This document shows, piece after piece, positions 26,062 through 34,467 of a DNA stretch of 64,000 nucleotides; the stretch's first letter is position 1; each line of letters opens with the position of its first letter. The notes under the pieces were generated by a model. That model was not told the DNA's origin. It ran no database searches and saw only the letters and a list, made by a program, of their open reading frames with translations. The DNA lies in assembly GCF_004331465.1 (NCBI RefSeq), contig NZ_SJKB01000001.1, forward strand, positions 1,178,001 through 1,242,000. The letters run 5' to 3'. This DNA comes from Kribbella pittospori (GTDB lineage: Bacteria > Actinomycetota > Actinomycetes > Propionibacteriales > Kribbellaceae). The translations under genes were made by a program, and so were the position numbers.

Positions 26062-27087
26062 ATGAGGTTGAGGCGTTCCGTCATCGCGTTGGTGGCGGTC
26101 CTGGGGCTCGCCCTGGTCAGCGCGTGCAACAACGACGATGAGGGAAAGCAGGCCGACAGCGGCGGCCTGACGAAGGTCAGCTACCTGACCTCCTTCAACA
26201 CCTTCGGCCGGGAGGCCTACGCCTACGTGGCCCTGGAGAAGGGCTACTTCAAGGACGCCGGCTTCGACGTCACGATCAACCCGGGCTCCGGCACGGTCGA
26301 CGTGATGAAGCTGGTGGCCGGCGGTCAGGCCGACTACGGCATCGGTGACTTCACCGGCGCCGTCATCACCCTGGGCAAGCAGAAGCTGCCGGTGACCACG
26401 GTCGGGATGATCCACCAGCGCTCGCTGGCCGCGATCGTCTCGCTGGACGGCTACGGCATCACCAAGCCGCAGGACCTGGTCGGCAAGTCCGTGGGCGACC
26501 AGCCGGGCTCGACCAACACGGTGATGTTCCCGGTCTACGCCAAGGCAGCCAAGATTCCCGCCGACAAGACCGACTTCATTCCGTCCCCGCCGCCGGCGTT
26601 GCCGCAGTTGCTCGCGTCCGGGAAGGTGCCGGCGATCGGCCAGTTCGTGGTCGGCGTACCGCTGGTCGAGAAGGCGGACCCGAAGCACCGCAAGGCCGTC
26701 GTACTGCCCTATGGCGATGTTCTGCCGGACCTGTACGGCAACGCGATCATCACCCGGACCGACCTGGCCAAGGACCACCCGGACCAGGTGAAGAAGTTCA
26801 CCGCCGCGCTGCTCAAGGGCCTGCAGGACACCATCGACGACCCGGCCGCCGCCGCCGCGACCCTGAAGAAGTACGTGCCGCAGACCGACCTCGGCGTCGC
26901 CACCGAAGAGCTCAAGCTGATGAAGCCGTACGTCAAGCCGGACGGCTTCAACGACCCGCTCGGGTCGGTCGACCCGCAGCGGGTGCAGACGATCCTGAAC
27001 CTGCTCGACGAGGCCGGCGCCATCAAGCCCGCGGGCTCGGTCAAGTCCGAGGATGTCGTCAGCATCGACCTCGCGCCGAAGAGCTGA
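26062..27087 (+). CDS. NMT1/THI5-like ABC transporter substrate-binding lipoprotein
   Basis: A 341-residue lipoprotein: MRLRRSVIALVAVLGLALVSAC has a lipobox (LVSAC) with the modified Cys at residue 22. The body is of the NMT1/SsuA type (EAYAYVALEKGYFKDAGFDV, MKLVAGGQADYGIGDFTGA, LVGKSVGDQPGSTN), a fold that binds small anions, thiamine precursors or aromatic acids. GAGAGG precedes the ATG at 26062. It is the first gene of the catabolic cluster, followed directly by its ATPase and permease. The ligand is probably the pathway substrate (inference). Confidence 0.9.
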   Translation: MRLRRSVIALVAVLGLALVSACNNDDEGKQADSGGLTKVSYLTSFNTFGREAYAYVALEKGYFKDAGFDVTINPGSGTVDVMKLVAGGQADYGIGDFTGAVITLGKQKLPVTTVGMIHQRSLAAIVSLDGYGITKPQDLVGKSVGDQPGSTNTVMFPVYAKAAKIPADKTDFIPSPPPALPQLLASGKVPAIGQFVVGVPLVEKADPKHRKAVVLPYGDVLPDLYGNAIITRTDLAKDHPDQVKKFTAALLKGLQDTIDDPAAAAATLKKYVPQTDLGVATEELKLMKPYVKPDGFNDPLGSVDPQRVQTILNLLDEAGAIKPAGSVKSEDVVSIDLAPKS

Positions 27088-27096
27088 ATCCCGTCG

Positions 27097-27915
27097 ATGA
27101 TCCGGCTGGACGGTGTAGGGCAGGTCTTCAACGGACGCGAGGGCCAGATCACGGCCCTCGAGGGGATCGACCTGCACGTCCAGCAGAACGAGTTCGTCAC
27201 GCTGATCGGCCGGTCCGGGTGTGGCAAGTCCACCCTGCTCCGGCTGATCGCGGGACTGATCTCACCGACGTCCGGCACCGTCCGGGTGGCGGGCGACCCC
27301 GTCACCCGGCCGCGCCGGGACGTCTCGTTCATGTTCCAGCGGCCGGCGCTGCTGCCGTGGCGGTCGGTGCTGTCGAACGTCATGCTGCCGATCGAGATCG
27401 ACGGCGGCGAGGGCGATCGGGGCAAGGCGGCGTACCGCGACCGGGCCCAGCAGTTGCTGGAGCTGACCGGGCTGACCGGATTCGAGCGGCGGCTGCCGCA
27501 CGAGCTGTCCGGCGGCATGCAGCAGCGCGTCTCACTGTGCCGGTCGCTGATCCGCGACCCGCAGGTGATGCTGATGGACGAGCCGTTCTCCGCGCTCGAC
27601 GCGCTTACCCGGACCGAGCTGTCCGACGAGCTGCAGCGGATCAAGATGGAGCTGGACACGACGATCGTCTTCGTCACCCATTCGATCGAGGAGGCTGTGC
27701 TGCTGGCCGACCGGGTGGTCGTGCTGACTCCACGGCCGGGCCGGCTGCGCGAGGTCGTCGACATCGACATCCCGCGTCCGCGCAGCCTGGGCCAGAACGC
27801 GCACCTGACCGAGGTCGCGCGGATCAGTGGTCTGCTGCACGGTCTGCTCGCAGAGAAGGTCGCACCAGTTGAGGAGCCGGCGCCGCGGCAGGTGGACGAG
27901 GTGCGGCCGCGATGA
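27097..27915 (+). CDS. SsuB/TauB-type ABC transporter ATP-binding protein
   Basis: A 272-residue ATPase with Walker A GRSGCGKSTLL, Q-loop in SFMFQRPALLPW, signature LSGGMQQRVSLCRSL, Walker B VMLMDEPFSALDA and switch His in VTHSIEEAV. The family energises import of sulfonates, nitrate, taurine and aromatic acids through NMT1-type binding proteins. It lies 9 nt after the lipoprotein gene and overlaps the permease start by 4 nt. Confidence 0.93.
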   Translation: MIRLDGVGQVFNGREGQITALEGIDLHVQQNEFVTLIGRSGCGKSTLLRLIAGLISPTSGTVRVAGDPVTRPRRDVSFMFQRPALLPWRSVLSNVMLPIEIDGGEGDRGKAAYRDRAQQLLELTGLTGFERRLPHELSGGMQQRVSLCRSLIRDPQVMLMDEPFSALDALTRTELSDELQRIKMELDTTIVFVTHSIEEAVLLADRVVVLTPRPGRLREVVDIDIPRPRSLGQNAHLTEVARISGLLHGLLAEKVAPVEEPAPRQVDEVRPR

Positions 27916-28691
27916 CCAAACGGTCCTGGCTGAAGGACTCGCCGGTCGCGGCGGTGCTGCTGCCGATCATCGGCCTGGCCGGTGCGATCGCGCTGTGGTG
28001 GCTGGCCACGATCGTGTTCGGGATCGAGTCCTACCTGTTGCCGAGTCCCAAGGACGTCGTCATCAGCTTCATGGACCAGCCGTCGTACCTGCTGACCGAG
28101 ACCGGGACGTCGATCCTGGAGACGGTCGAGGGCTTCCTGCTGGCGATCGTGGTCGGCGTACCGATCGCGCTGCTGATCGTCCGGTCGGTGCTGCTGGAGC
28201 GGCTGGTGTACCCGCTGCTGCTGATGGTGAACGCGATCCCGAAGGTCGCGATCGCTCCGCTGCTGGTGGTCTGGATGGGCTTCGGTCAGTGGCCGAAGGT
28301 GGTCATGGTGCTGCTGGTCTGCTTCTTCCCGATCGTCATCTCGACCGCACAGGGGATGAAATCGACGCCGATCGAGCTGGTCGAGTTGCTCCGGTCGCTG
28401 AACGCGAGCCGGGCGCAGGAGTTCTTCAAGCTGCGGCTGCGGTACGCGATGCCGCAGATGTTCACCGGCCTGAAGGTGGCGATCTCGCTGGCGGTGATCG
28501 GTTCGGTGATCGCCGAATTCGTTGGCACGACCCACGGACTGGGCTACGTGATCTACCAGTCGGGTGCGAGTGCGGACACGCCGCTGGCGTTCGCCGCGAT
28601 CACCCTGCTCAGCATCCTGAGCATCGTCTTGTTCTACATACTGGTCCTGCTGGAGCACCTGTTGCTGCCCTGGGCACAGGAATCGCGGTGA
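27912..28691 (+). CDS. SsuC/TauC-type ABC transporter permease
   Basis: A 259-residue membrane protein with about six transmembrane segments (VLLPIIGLAGAIALWWLATI, GFLLAIVVGVPIALLIV, MVLLVCFFPIVISTA and others). The cytoplasmic EAA-like loop RSLNASRAQEFFKLRLRYAM contacts the ATPase. The start overlaps the ATPase stop (ATGA). With the two preceding genes it completes an importer. Confidence 0.92.
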   Translation: MTKRSWLKDSPVAAVLLPIIGLAGAIALWWLATIVFGIESYLLPSPKDVVISFMDQPSYLLTETGTSILETVEGFLLAIVVGVPIALLIVRSVLLERLVYPLLLMVNAIPKVAIAPLLVVWMGFGQWPKVVMVLLVCFFPIVISTAQGMKSTPIELVELLRSLNASRAQEFFKLRLRYAMPQMFTGLKVAISLAVIGSVIAEFVGTTHGLGYVIYQSGASADTPLAFAAITLLSILSIVLFYILVLLEHLLLPWAQESR

Positions 28692-28698
28692 GCGCCCG

Positions 28699-29787
28699 GT
28701 GACCGCACAAGCCTCCGACGCCGACCGCCGGGTCCTGGTCCGGCCGGCCTGGCTGGAAGCCACCGTCTCGGCCGTCTTCACCGCGCTCGGCTTCGACCCG
28801 GCCGACTCCACCAAGATCGCGGCCGCCCTCGTCGAGGCGGACTTACGCGGAGTAAGTTCGCACGGCATCATGCTCGTCCCGATGTACGTCGAGCGCCTGA
28901 ACGCCGGCGGCGTCACCCGGGAACGCGAGCTCGACATGCTGTACGACGCGGGTGCGGCGATGGTCGTGGACGCGCGCGGCGGGATGGGGCAACTGTCCAG
29001 CCCGCAGGCGATGGGCCACGCGATCGAGCGAGCCGGCCGCTACGGCCTCGGCCTGGTGTCGGTCCGCAACGCGCACCACTTCGGTGCGGCCAGCCGCTGG
29101 GCCATGCAGGCCGGGCAGGCCGGATGCATCGGCGTCGCGATGTCCAACACCACACCGCTGATGCCGGCGCCGGGTGGCGCCGAGCGGATTGTCGGCAACA
29201 ACCCACTGGCGATCGCGGTGCCTACCTCGGCCGGGGTGGAGATCGTCCTCGACATGGCTCTGTCGGCGGTTGCCCTGGGCAAGATCCGGCTGGCCGCGTC
29301 GGCCGGACGGCCGATCCCGGAGACCTGGGCCACCGACCCGTCGGGCACGCCGACCACAGATGCCGAAGAGGCCGTCCTGGGCATGCTGCTGCCGGCAGCG
29401 GGGCACAAGGGCTTCGGTCTGGCGCTGATGATCGACGTACTGACCGGCGTACTGAGTGGTGGCGGCTGGGGCGACCAGGTCCGGCCGCTGTACCGGGAGC
29501 CGGACCGGCCGAACGACTGCGCGCATCTGTTCCTGGCCATCGACCCGGAGTTGATGGGTGGGGTGGAGAGTTTCCGGCGGCGCTCGTCGGGGCTGGCCGC
29601 GCGGGTGCGCGGGAGTGCGACCGCGCCAGGGGTGAACCGGCTGTACCTGCCGGGGGAGATCGAGGCGGAACGGGCAGCACACCAGCGGCGGCACGGCGTA
29701 CTGATCGAGAGGTCGGGGCTGGACGCGCTGCTGGCGGCCGCACGGGCGGTCGGTGCCGTCGTTGCGGCGGGAGGGGTACTGAGCTGA
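28699..29787 (+). CDS. Malate/L-lactate dehydrogenase (Ldh2/YlbC/YjmC) family oxidoreductase
   Basis: A 362-residue NAD(P)-dependent dehydrogenase of the sheet-domain Ldh2 family, which includes malate, ureidoglycolate and 2,3-diketogulonate dehydrogenases. Typical segments are ADLRGVSSHGIMLVPMYVERL with the catalytic-region His, SVRNAHHFGAASRWA, and NPLAIAVPTSAG followed by DMALSAVALGKI. The start is a GTG 7 nt after the permease gene. Its stop overlaps the next ATG by one base. The substrate is likely a 2-hydroxy acid intermediate of the pathway, identity unknown. Confidence 0.88.
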   Translation: MTAQASDADRRVLVRPAWLEATVSAVFTALGFDPADSTKIAAALVEADLRGVSSHGIMLVPMYVERLNAGGVTRERELDMLYDAGAAMVVDARGGMGQLSSPQAMGHAIERAGRYGLGLVSVRNAHHFGAASRWAMQAGQAGCIGVAMSNTTPLMPAPGGAERIVGNNPLAIAVPTSAGVEIVLDMALSAVALGKIRLAASAGRPIPETWATDPSGTPTTDAEEAVLGMLLPAAGHKGFGLALMIDVLTGVLSGGGWGDQVRPLYREPDRPNDCAHLFLAIDPELMGGVESFRRRSSGLAARVRGSATAPGVNRLYLPGEIEAERAAHQRRHGVLIERSGLDALLAAARAVGAVVAAGGVLS

Positions 29788-30182
29788 TGCCGAAGAAGCA
29801 GATCTCGACAGACACGCTGCACAGCCCGAACGGGGTGTTCTCACAGGCCACCACGATCGAGGCGACCGGGCGGCTGGTGTTCGTCTCCGGGATGACCGCC
29901 CGCCGTCCGGACGGCAGCATCGCCGGCGTCGGCGACGTCCGGGAGCAGACCCGGCAGGTGCTGGAGAACGTGCAGGCTGCGGTCCAGGCCGGCGGCGGCA
30001 CACTCGCCGATGTCTGCCGGGTGGATGTGTACGTGCGCAACATGGAGGACTTCGCCAAGATCCACGAGATCCGGGCGCAGTACTTCGCCGAACCGCTGCC
30101 GGCCTCGACCATGGTCGAGGTCAGCAAGTTGGCGCATCCGGATTATCTGATCGAGATCAACGCGATCGCGGTGGTTTCATGA
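29787..30182 (+). CDS. Rid family (YjgF/YER057c/UK114) protein lacking the usual catalytic Arg
   Basis: A 131-residue Rid protein: VFVSGMTARRPDGSI, QTRQVLENVQAAVQAGGG and VCRVDVYVRNMEDF match the family. RidA enzymes hydrolyse enamines/imines using an Arg in a P-A-R-S/T motif; here the motif reads LPASTMVEV, with Ser in place of Arg. It may therefore act differently from RidA, as in the Arg-less Rid subfamilies. The ATG overlaps the preceding stop (TGATG). A longer open frame upstream is a shadow of the dehydrogenase. Confidence 0.88.
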   Translation: MPKKQISTDTLHSPNGVFSQATTIEATGRLVFVSGMTARRPDGSIAGVGDVREQTRQVLENVQAAVQAGGGTLADVCRVDVYVRNMEDFAKIHEIRAQYFAEPLPASTMVEVSKLAHPDYLIEINAIAVVS

Positions 30183-30221
30183 CCGGGGGTGACTTAATGC
30201 GCGGCGTCGAGTGGACCTGAG

Positions 30222-31067
30222 ATGCGGTACGTGATGGTTGAGCACGCGGGCCGGGAGCGGCCGGGCGTGCTCGACGGGAACTCGGTCCTGTTGCTGGAGG
30301 CAACGGACCTGACGGCGGTGATCGAGACCGGCGCCGTACCGTCGGGGGAGAAGATCCCTTATTCCGAAGGGTTGTTGCGGCCGCCGTTGCGGCGATTCCG
30401 CCGCGACATCCTGTGCACCGGGTGGAACTACTGGGACCACTTCGAGGAGAGCCGGGGCAAGCGCCAGGGCCAGGACGTGGACCGGCCGAAGCACCCGACG
30501 TTCTTCACCAAGGGTCCGGACGTGGTCATCGGCCCGTACGACGACATCGCCTGGGATCCGGCGATTTCGGTGCAGTGGGACTACGAGGCCGAGGTCGCTC
30601 TGGTGATCGGCAAGACCGGTCGGAGCATCCCGGTCGACCAGGCGCTCGACCATGTCTGGGGGTACACACTGGCCAACGACGTGTCCCAGCGCGACCTGCA
30701 ACGGGCGCACGGCGGGCAGTGGCTGAAGGGGAAGAGCATCGACGCGACCATGCCGCTGGGCCCGTGGATCGTGACAGCCGACGAGCTGGGAGATCCGCAG
30801 GACGTGCAGCTGCAATGCCTGGTGAACGGTGAGGTGCGGCAGGACGCGTCGACGCGCCAGATGGCGTTCGACATCGCCACTCTGATCAGCGAACTCTCCT
30901 TCGGCATGACACTGCGACCCGGCGACCTATTGCTGACAGGCACACCGGCGGGTATCGGCAACGCGCGGGAGCCGCAGGTGTTCCTGCAAGAGGGTGACGT
31001 TGTGGTGACGCGGGCAGACAAGATCGGCGAGCTGCGCAACACCGTGGTCCGGCAGGTGCTGTCATGA
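30222..31067 (+). CDS. Fumarylacetoacetate hydrolase family protein
   Basis: A 281-residue FAH-superfamily enzyme. The metal-binding acidic residues are in DYEAEVALVIGK, and the family signatures YTLANDVSQRDLQ, KSIDATMPLGPWIV and LLTGTPAGIG are all present. The superfamily hydrolyses or decarboxylates 2-oxo acids, often as a late step of aromatic ring degradation. The ATG at 30222 follows a 39-nt gap with GGACCTGAG before it, and the end overlaps the GntR start by 4 nt. Confidence 0.9.
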   Translation: MRYVMVEHAGRERPGVLDGNSVLLLEATDLTAVIETGAVPSGEKIPYSEGLLRPPLRRFRRDILCTGWNYWDHFEESRGKRQGQDVDRPKHPTFFTKGPDVVIGPYDDIAWDPAISVQWDYEAEVALVIGKTGRSIPVDQALDHVWGYTLANDVSQRDLQRAHGGQWLKGKSIDATMPLGPWIVTADELGDPQDVQLQCLVNGEVRQDASTRQMAFDIATLISELSFGMTLRPGDLLLTGTPAGIGNAREPQVFLQEGDVVVTRADKIGELRNTVVRQVLS

Positions 31068-31792
31068 CCGGTTCACTCGAGCTCTTGCCCGGTGGCGGTC
31101 GCGGCGGGCGTCGTACCCTCGCCGAACATGCCGCCGCCGAGCTGCACCAGCTGATCCTGTCCGGAGAGCTCCCGAGTGGTACGCCGTTGCGCCTGGTGGA
31201 GCTGGCCAATCGGCTCGAGATGAGTCAGATGCCGGTCCGGGAAGGACTCCGGCGGCTGGAGGCGCTCGGACTGGTCGAGATCATCCCGCACCGCGGCGCG
31301 TGGGTCCGCGACCTGTCGCTGGAGGATCTGCGGGACACGCACGAGACCCGGCTGGCGTTGGAGAGCCTGGCGGTGCGTGCGGCGGCGGAGCGGTTCACCG
31401 AAGGAGACTTCCAGCGGGCCGCGGCCGCGTTGGCCGAGCACCTGCGGTTGTCGCGCGCGGAGGACTCGATCGGAGCCCGGCAGGCGCATGCGGACTTCCA
31501 CTTCACGCTCTACCGGGCCAGCGGCTCGCAGTGGCTGGCCAGGGCGATCGAGCCGGTCTGGCAGAACAGCGAGCGGTACCGGTTCGGCAGCCGGCCGACC
31601 GATTTCCTGATCGAGCGGAACCGGCAGGAGCACCAGGCCATCCTGGACGCGTGCGTCGCCCGCGACTCGGACGCGGCGGAGCGGGCCCTGCGCAACCATC
31701 TGGCCGGCGCATTCCAGCGGATCACCGAGACCATGACGAGGCGGGCCGAGGGGAATCAGCGCGGCCCGTCGACCCAGAAGGAGACGTCATGA
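31064..31792 (+). CDS. GntR family (FCD domain) transcriptional regulator 1
   Basis: A 242-residue regulator. The N-terminal winged helix (LHQLILSGELPSGTPLRLVELA, MSQMPVREGLRRLEALGLVEII) is followed by an FCD ligand-binding domain with acidic/His metal-site residues (ETRLALESLAVRAAAERF, ADFHFTLYRASGS, EHQAILDACVARD). It is clearly paralogous to the regulator at 36436-37128 (both contain IEPVWQNSERYRFGSR). FCD regulators commonly repress catabolic genes and respond to carboxylic acids. It overlaps both neighbours by 4 nt and is embedded in the operon. Confidence 0.92.
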   Translation: MTGSLELLPGGGRGGRRTLAEHAAAELHQLILSGELPSGTPLRLVELANRLEMSQMPVREGLRRLEALGLVEIIPHRGAWVRDLSLEDLRDTHETRLALESLAVRAAAERFTEGDFQRAAAALAEHLRLSRAEDSIGARQAHADFHFTLYRASGSQWLARAIEPVWQNSERYRFGSRPTDFLIERNRQEHQAILDACVARDSDAAERALRNHLAGAFQRITETMTRRAEGNQRGPSTQKETS

Positions 31793-32517
31793 AGGTGAAC
31801 TTCGACGGGACCGGCGAAGTCGTGGTGATCACCGGCGGCGCGCAGGGCATCGGTGCGGCGCTGGCGACAGCTGTCGACGCATGCGGTGGGACGGCGGTCA
31901 TCTTCGATGTCGTGAAGCCGGCCGACGCCGCCGTGGAGTACGTCGAGGTCGACGTGGCCGACCGGTCGGCGGTGGAGTCGGCCGTCGCGTCCGTGCTGAC
32001 CCGGCACGGGCGGATCGACGGTCTGGTCGCCGGAGCGGCAGTGCAGCCGCGGTCGCAGGTGCTGGACACGGATCCAGCGGAGTGGGCCCGGGCTCTGCAG
32101 GTCAACCTCGACGGTGTGGTCTGGGTGTGTCAGGCCGTCGTACCGCATCTGGTGGCCCAGCGGTCGGGATCGGTCGTCGTGTTCACGTCCGGCATGGCCG
32201 CGAGCGGTTATCCGGGTGCGTCGGCGTACGCGGCGAGCAAGGCGGCGCTGATCGCCTTCGCCAAGTCGCTGGCCGCGGAGGTGGCCGAGCACCGGGTCCG
32301 GGTGAACGTTGTCTCGCCAGGGGTGATCGACACCGAGCAGTTCCGCGGAGCGAACGCCGGTGCGGACCGGGACCACTGGCGCGACACCATAGGTATCGGC
32401 GACCCCGAGGACGTGGTCGGCCCGTTGCTGTTCCTGCTGTCCGACGCTGCGGCGATGACCGGGTCGATGCTGACCCGGGAACGCGCCTTTGCCAAGCTCA
32501 CGAGCTTCGTGGAGTGA
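31789..32517 (+). CDS. Short-chain dehydrogenase/reductase
   Basis: A 242-residue SDR with the cofactor motif ITGGAQGIGAALA near the N-terminus, an early Asp (VIFDV) suggesting NAD preference, and the catalytic tetrad region SGMAASGYPGASAYAASKAAL (Ser, Tyr-x3-Lys). The usual NNAG motif reads AGAA, losing the catalytic-tetrad Asn. The ATG at 31789 overlaps the GntR stop. A longer upstream open frame is not coding. It is probably an alcohol/ketone oxidoreductase of the pathway. Confidence 0.88.
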   Translation: MKVNFDGTGEVVVITGGAQGIGAALATAVDACGGTAVIFDVVKPADAAVEYVEVDVADRSAVESAVASVLTRHGRIDGLVAGAAVQPRSQVLDTDPAEWARALQVNLDGVVWVCQAVVPHLVAQRSGSVVVFTSGMAASGYPGASAYAASKAALIAFAKSLAAEVAEHRVRVNVVSPGVIDTEQFRGANAGADRDHWRDTIGIGDPEDVVGPLLFLLSDAAAMTGSMLTRERAFAKLTSFVE

Positions 32518-32520
32518 TGT

Positions 32521-34080
32521 GTGACTGATCAGCTGCCTGTTGCGGTGGTGGGTGCCGGACCGATCGGCCTGACGACGGCCCTCGGCCTGGCCCACTACGG
32601 GGTCCCGTTCGTGCTGCTCGAGGAGGACGCCGTCCTGTCCTCCGACACCAAGGCCGGTACGACGCTCAGCCGGACCCTGGAGATCTGGAACCGGTACGGC
32701 GCCGTCGACGGCATCCTGGCGGCCGCGCTGCGGATCGACGAGATCGGCGACATCGACCGGGCCACCAACACGCCGCGGGCCTCGGTGCAGCTGGCCGAAC
32801 TGGTCAACGACACCCAGTTCCCGTTCGTGATCAACCTGCCGCAGCAGAAGATGGAGCCGATCCTCGCGGCCGCACTGCCGCAGCCGGTCCTGACCCAGCA
32901 CCGGATGACGTCGTTCGAGGTGCGCGACGACCGGGTCGTACTGCAGCTGGAGACGCCGGACGGGCCGCGTGAACTGGAGGCGTCGTACCTGCTCGCGTGT
33001 GACGGGGGCCGGAGCAAGATCCGGGACGCGCTCGGCGTGAAGGTGGTGGGGGAGACCCTGCCGGAGCGGTACATGCTGATCGACGTGGTGGTCGATCTGG
33101 ATGTCGACAACGCGCGCGACTACCCGTACCTGGCGTACTTCGCGGACAAGTCCGAGTGGATGGTGCTGATCCGGCAGCCGGACAACTGGCGGTTCCTGTT
33201 CCCGCTCGGTCCGGGGACGGAGCCGCCGACCGACGAGGACATGTTGGTCAAGGTCAAGCAGTTCATCGGCGAGGTGGACCGGATCGAGCTGATGGGCTCG
33301 GTGGTCTACAACGTGCACCACCGGGTCGCCGAGCAGTGGACCGCGGACCGCAGGGTGTTCCTGATGGGCGATGCGGCACACCTGATCACACCGATGTGGG
33401 CGCTGGGTCTGAACACCGGCGCTCTGGACGCGTCCAACCTGCCGTGGCGGCTGGCCTGGGTACTGCGCGGCTGGGCCGATCCGTCGTTGCTGGACGGCTA
33501 CGAGCAGGAGCAGCGCCCGGTCGCGATCAACGGCTCGGGTGAGATGGCCGAGGCCGCCCGCAAGTACATGTCGCACCAGCGTGGTGCCGTCACCGAGACT
33601 GCGGGCGACTGGGCGACGGCGTACAACCGCACGCTGCTCAGTGTCCGGCTGGACGTGGAGGGCACAGGGGACTGGTCGATGGTGGCCACCGCTGCGACGC
33701 CTCCCGCCGTACGGGCCGGTGACCGGGCGCCTGACCTCGTGCTGCAGAGCCCGACCGGTCGCGTGACGATTCACGACCTGTGCCGCGACTCGTTCGTCGC
33801 GCTGTACTTCACCGACGTACGGCGTCGTCCGGACATCCCGGTCAACGGCTCTCCGGCGTTGAAGCACTACGCCGTCTCCCGGTGGGACGCGCCGCACGAC
33901 TCCGGTCTCCGGGACCGGTCCCTGTTCGACCCGGGCAGCATTGCCACGAACAGGTACGGCGTACCCGCGGAGAGCGTCGTACTGCTGCGGCCCGATGGCC
34001 ACATCGCCGCGGTGGCTCCGATGGCCGCCGGTGTGGCCGAGGAGCTGTACACCCATGTGACCGGCCGGGAGGTCCCGTGA
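32521..34080 (+). CDS. FAD-dependent aromatic monooxygenase, PheA/TfdB type
   Basis: A 519-residue class A flavoprotein hydroxylase. FAD-binding motifs: GAGPIGLTTALGLAHYG at the N-terminus, ACDGGRSKIRDALGV (DG motif), and GDAAHLITPMWALGLNTG (GD motif). The C-terminal ~140 residues form a thioredoxin-like domain (GDRAPDLVLQSPTGRVTIHDL), as in phenol hydroxylases and PheA/TfdB proteins. It is expected to hydroxylate an aromatic substrate with NAD(P)H and O2. It starts GTG 3 nt after the SDR gene, and its end overlaps the cupin gene. Confidence 0.9.
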   Translation: MTDQLPVAVVGAGPIGLTTALGLAHYGVPFVLLEEDAVLSSDTKAGTTLSRTLEIWNRYGAVDGILAAALRIDEIGDIDRATNTPRASVQLAELVNDTQFPFVINLPQQKMEPILAAALPQPVLTQHRMTSFEVRDDRVVLQLETPDGPRELEASYLLACDGGRSKIRDALGVKVVGETLPERYMLIDVVVDLDVDNARDYPYLAYFADKSEWMVLIRQPDNWRFLFPLGPGTEPPTDEDMLVKVKQFIGEVDRIELMGSVVYNVHHRVAEQWTADRRVFLMGDAAHLITPMWALGLNTGALDASNLPWRLAWVLRGWADPSLLDGYEQEQRPVAINGSGEMAEAARKYMSHQRGAVTETAGDWATAYNRTLLSVRLDVEGTGDWSMVATAATPPAVRAGDRAPDLVLQSPTGRVTIHDLCRDSFVALYFTDVRRRPDIPVNGSPALKHYAVSRWDAPHDSGLRDRSLFDPGSIATNRYGVPAESVVLLRPDGHIAAVAPMAAGVAEELYTHVTGREVP

Positions 34081-34466
34081 GCTTCGACGAGTCACTGCGG
34101 GAGGTGTTGCTGCAGACGGACGACCTGGAGTGGGTGGAGAAGTCGCTCGCCGGGTTGTCGCACAAGATGCTGTGGCGCGACCCGGAGACCGAGGCGTCGA
34201 TCGCACTGGTGCGGTTCGAGAAGGGGTCGGGGATCCCGTCCGAGCACAAGCACGCGTCGAACCAGTTCATGTTCTGCCTGTCCGGACGGTACGTGTACCT
34301 GCCGACCGGGACCACGCTGACCAAGGGCAGCTTCTACTGGAACCCCAAGGGTGTGATGCATGGTCCGACCCGGGCCGAGGAGACCTCCATCCTGCTGGAG
34401 GTGTACGACGGTCCGCACTATCCGGAGCGCCCGTCGTTCTACGACAACGACGAGGACGCCCGCTGA
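34077..34466 (+). CDS. Small cupin-domain protein
   Basis: A 129-residue single-cupin protein starting at a GTG overlapping the monooxygenase stop (GTGA). The first cupin motif reads SEHKHASNQFMFCLSG, so HxH is present but the usual Glu position is Gln. The second motif, GSFYWNPKGVMHGP, has the fourth ligand His. It resembles ChrR-type and 2,4'-dihydroxyacetophenone dioxygenase-like cupins. It may be a ring-cleaving dioxygenase or a binding protein; neither is proven. Confidence 0.8.
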   Translation: MSFDESLREVLLQTDDLEWVEKSLAGLSHKMLWRDPETEASIALVRFEKGSGIPSEHKHASNQFMFCLSGRYVYLPTGTTLTKGSFYWNPKGVMHGPTRAEETSILLEVYDGPHYPERPSFYDNDEDAR

Positions 34467-34467
34467 C

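Noticed and set aside
34077..34466. Calling the cupin a 3-hydroxyanthranilate dioxygenase because an ACMSD-like gene follows
   Set aside because: It is shorter than that enzyme, has Gln at the Glu ligand position, and no semialdehyde dehydrogenase is present in the cluster.
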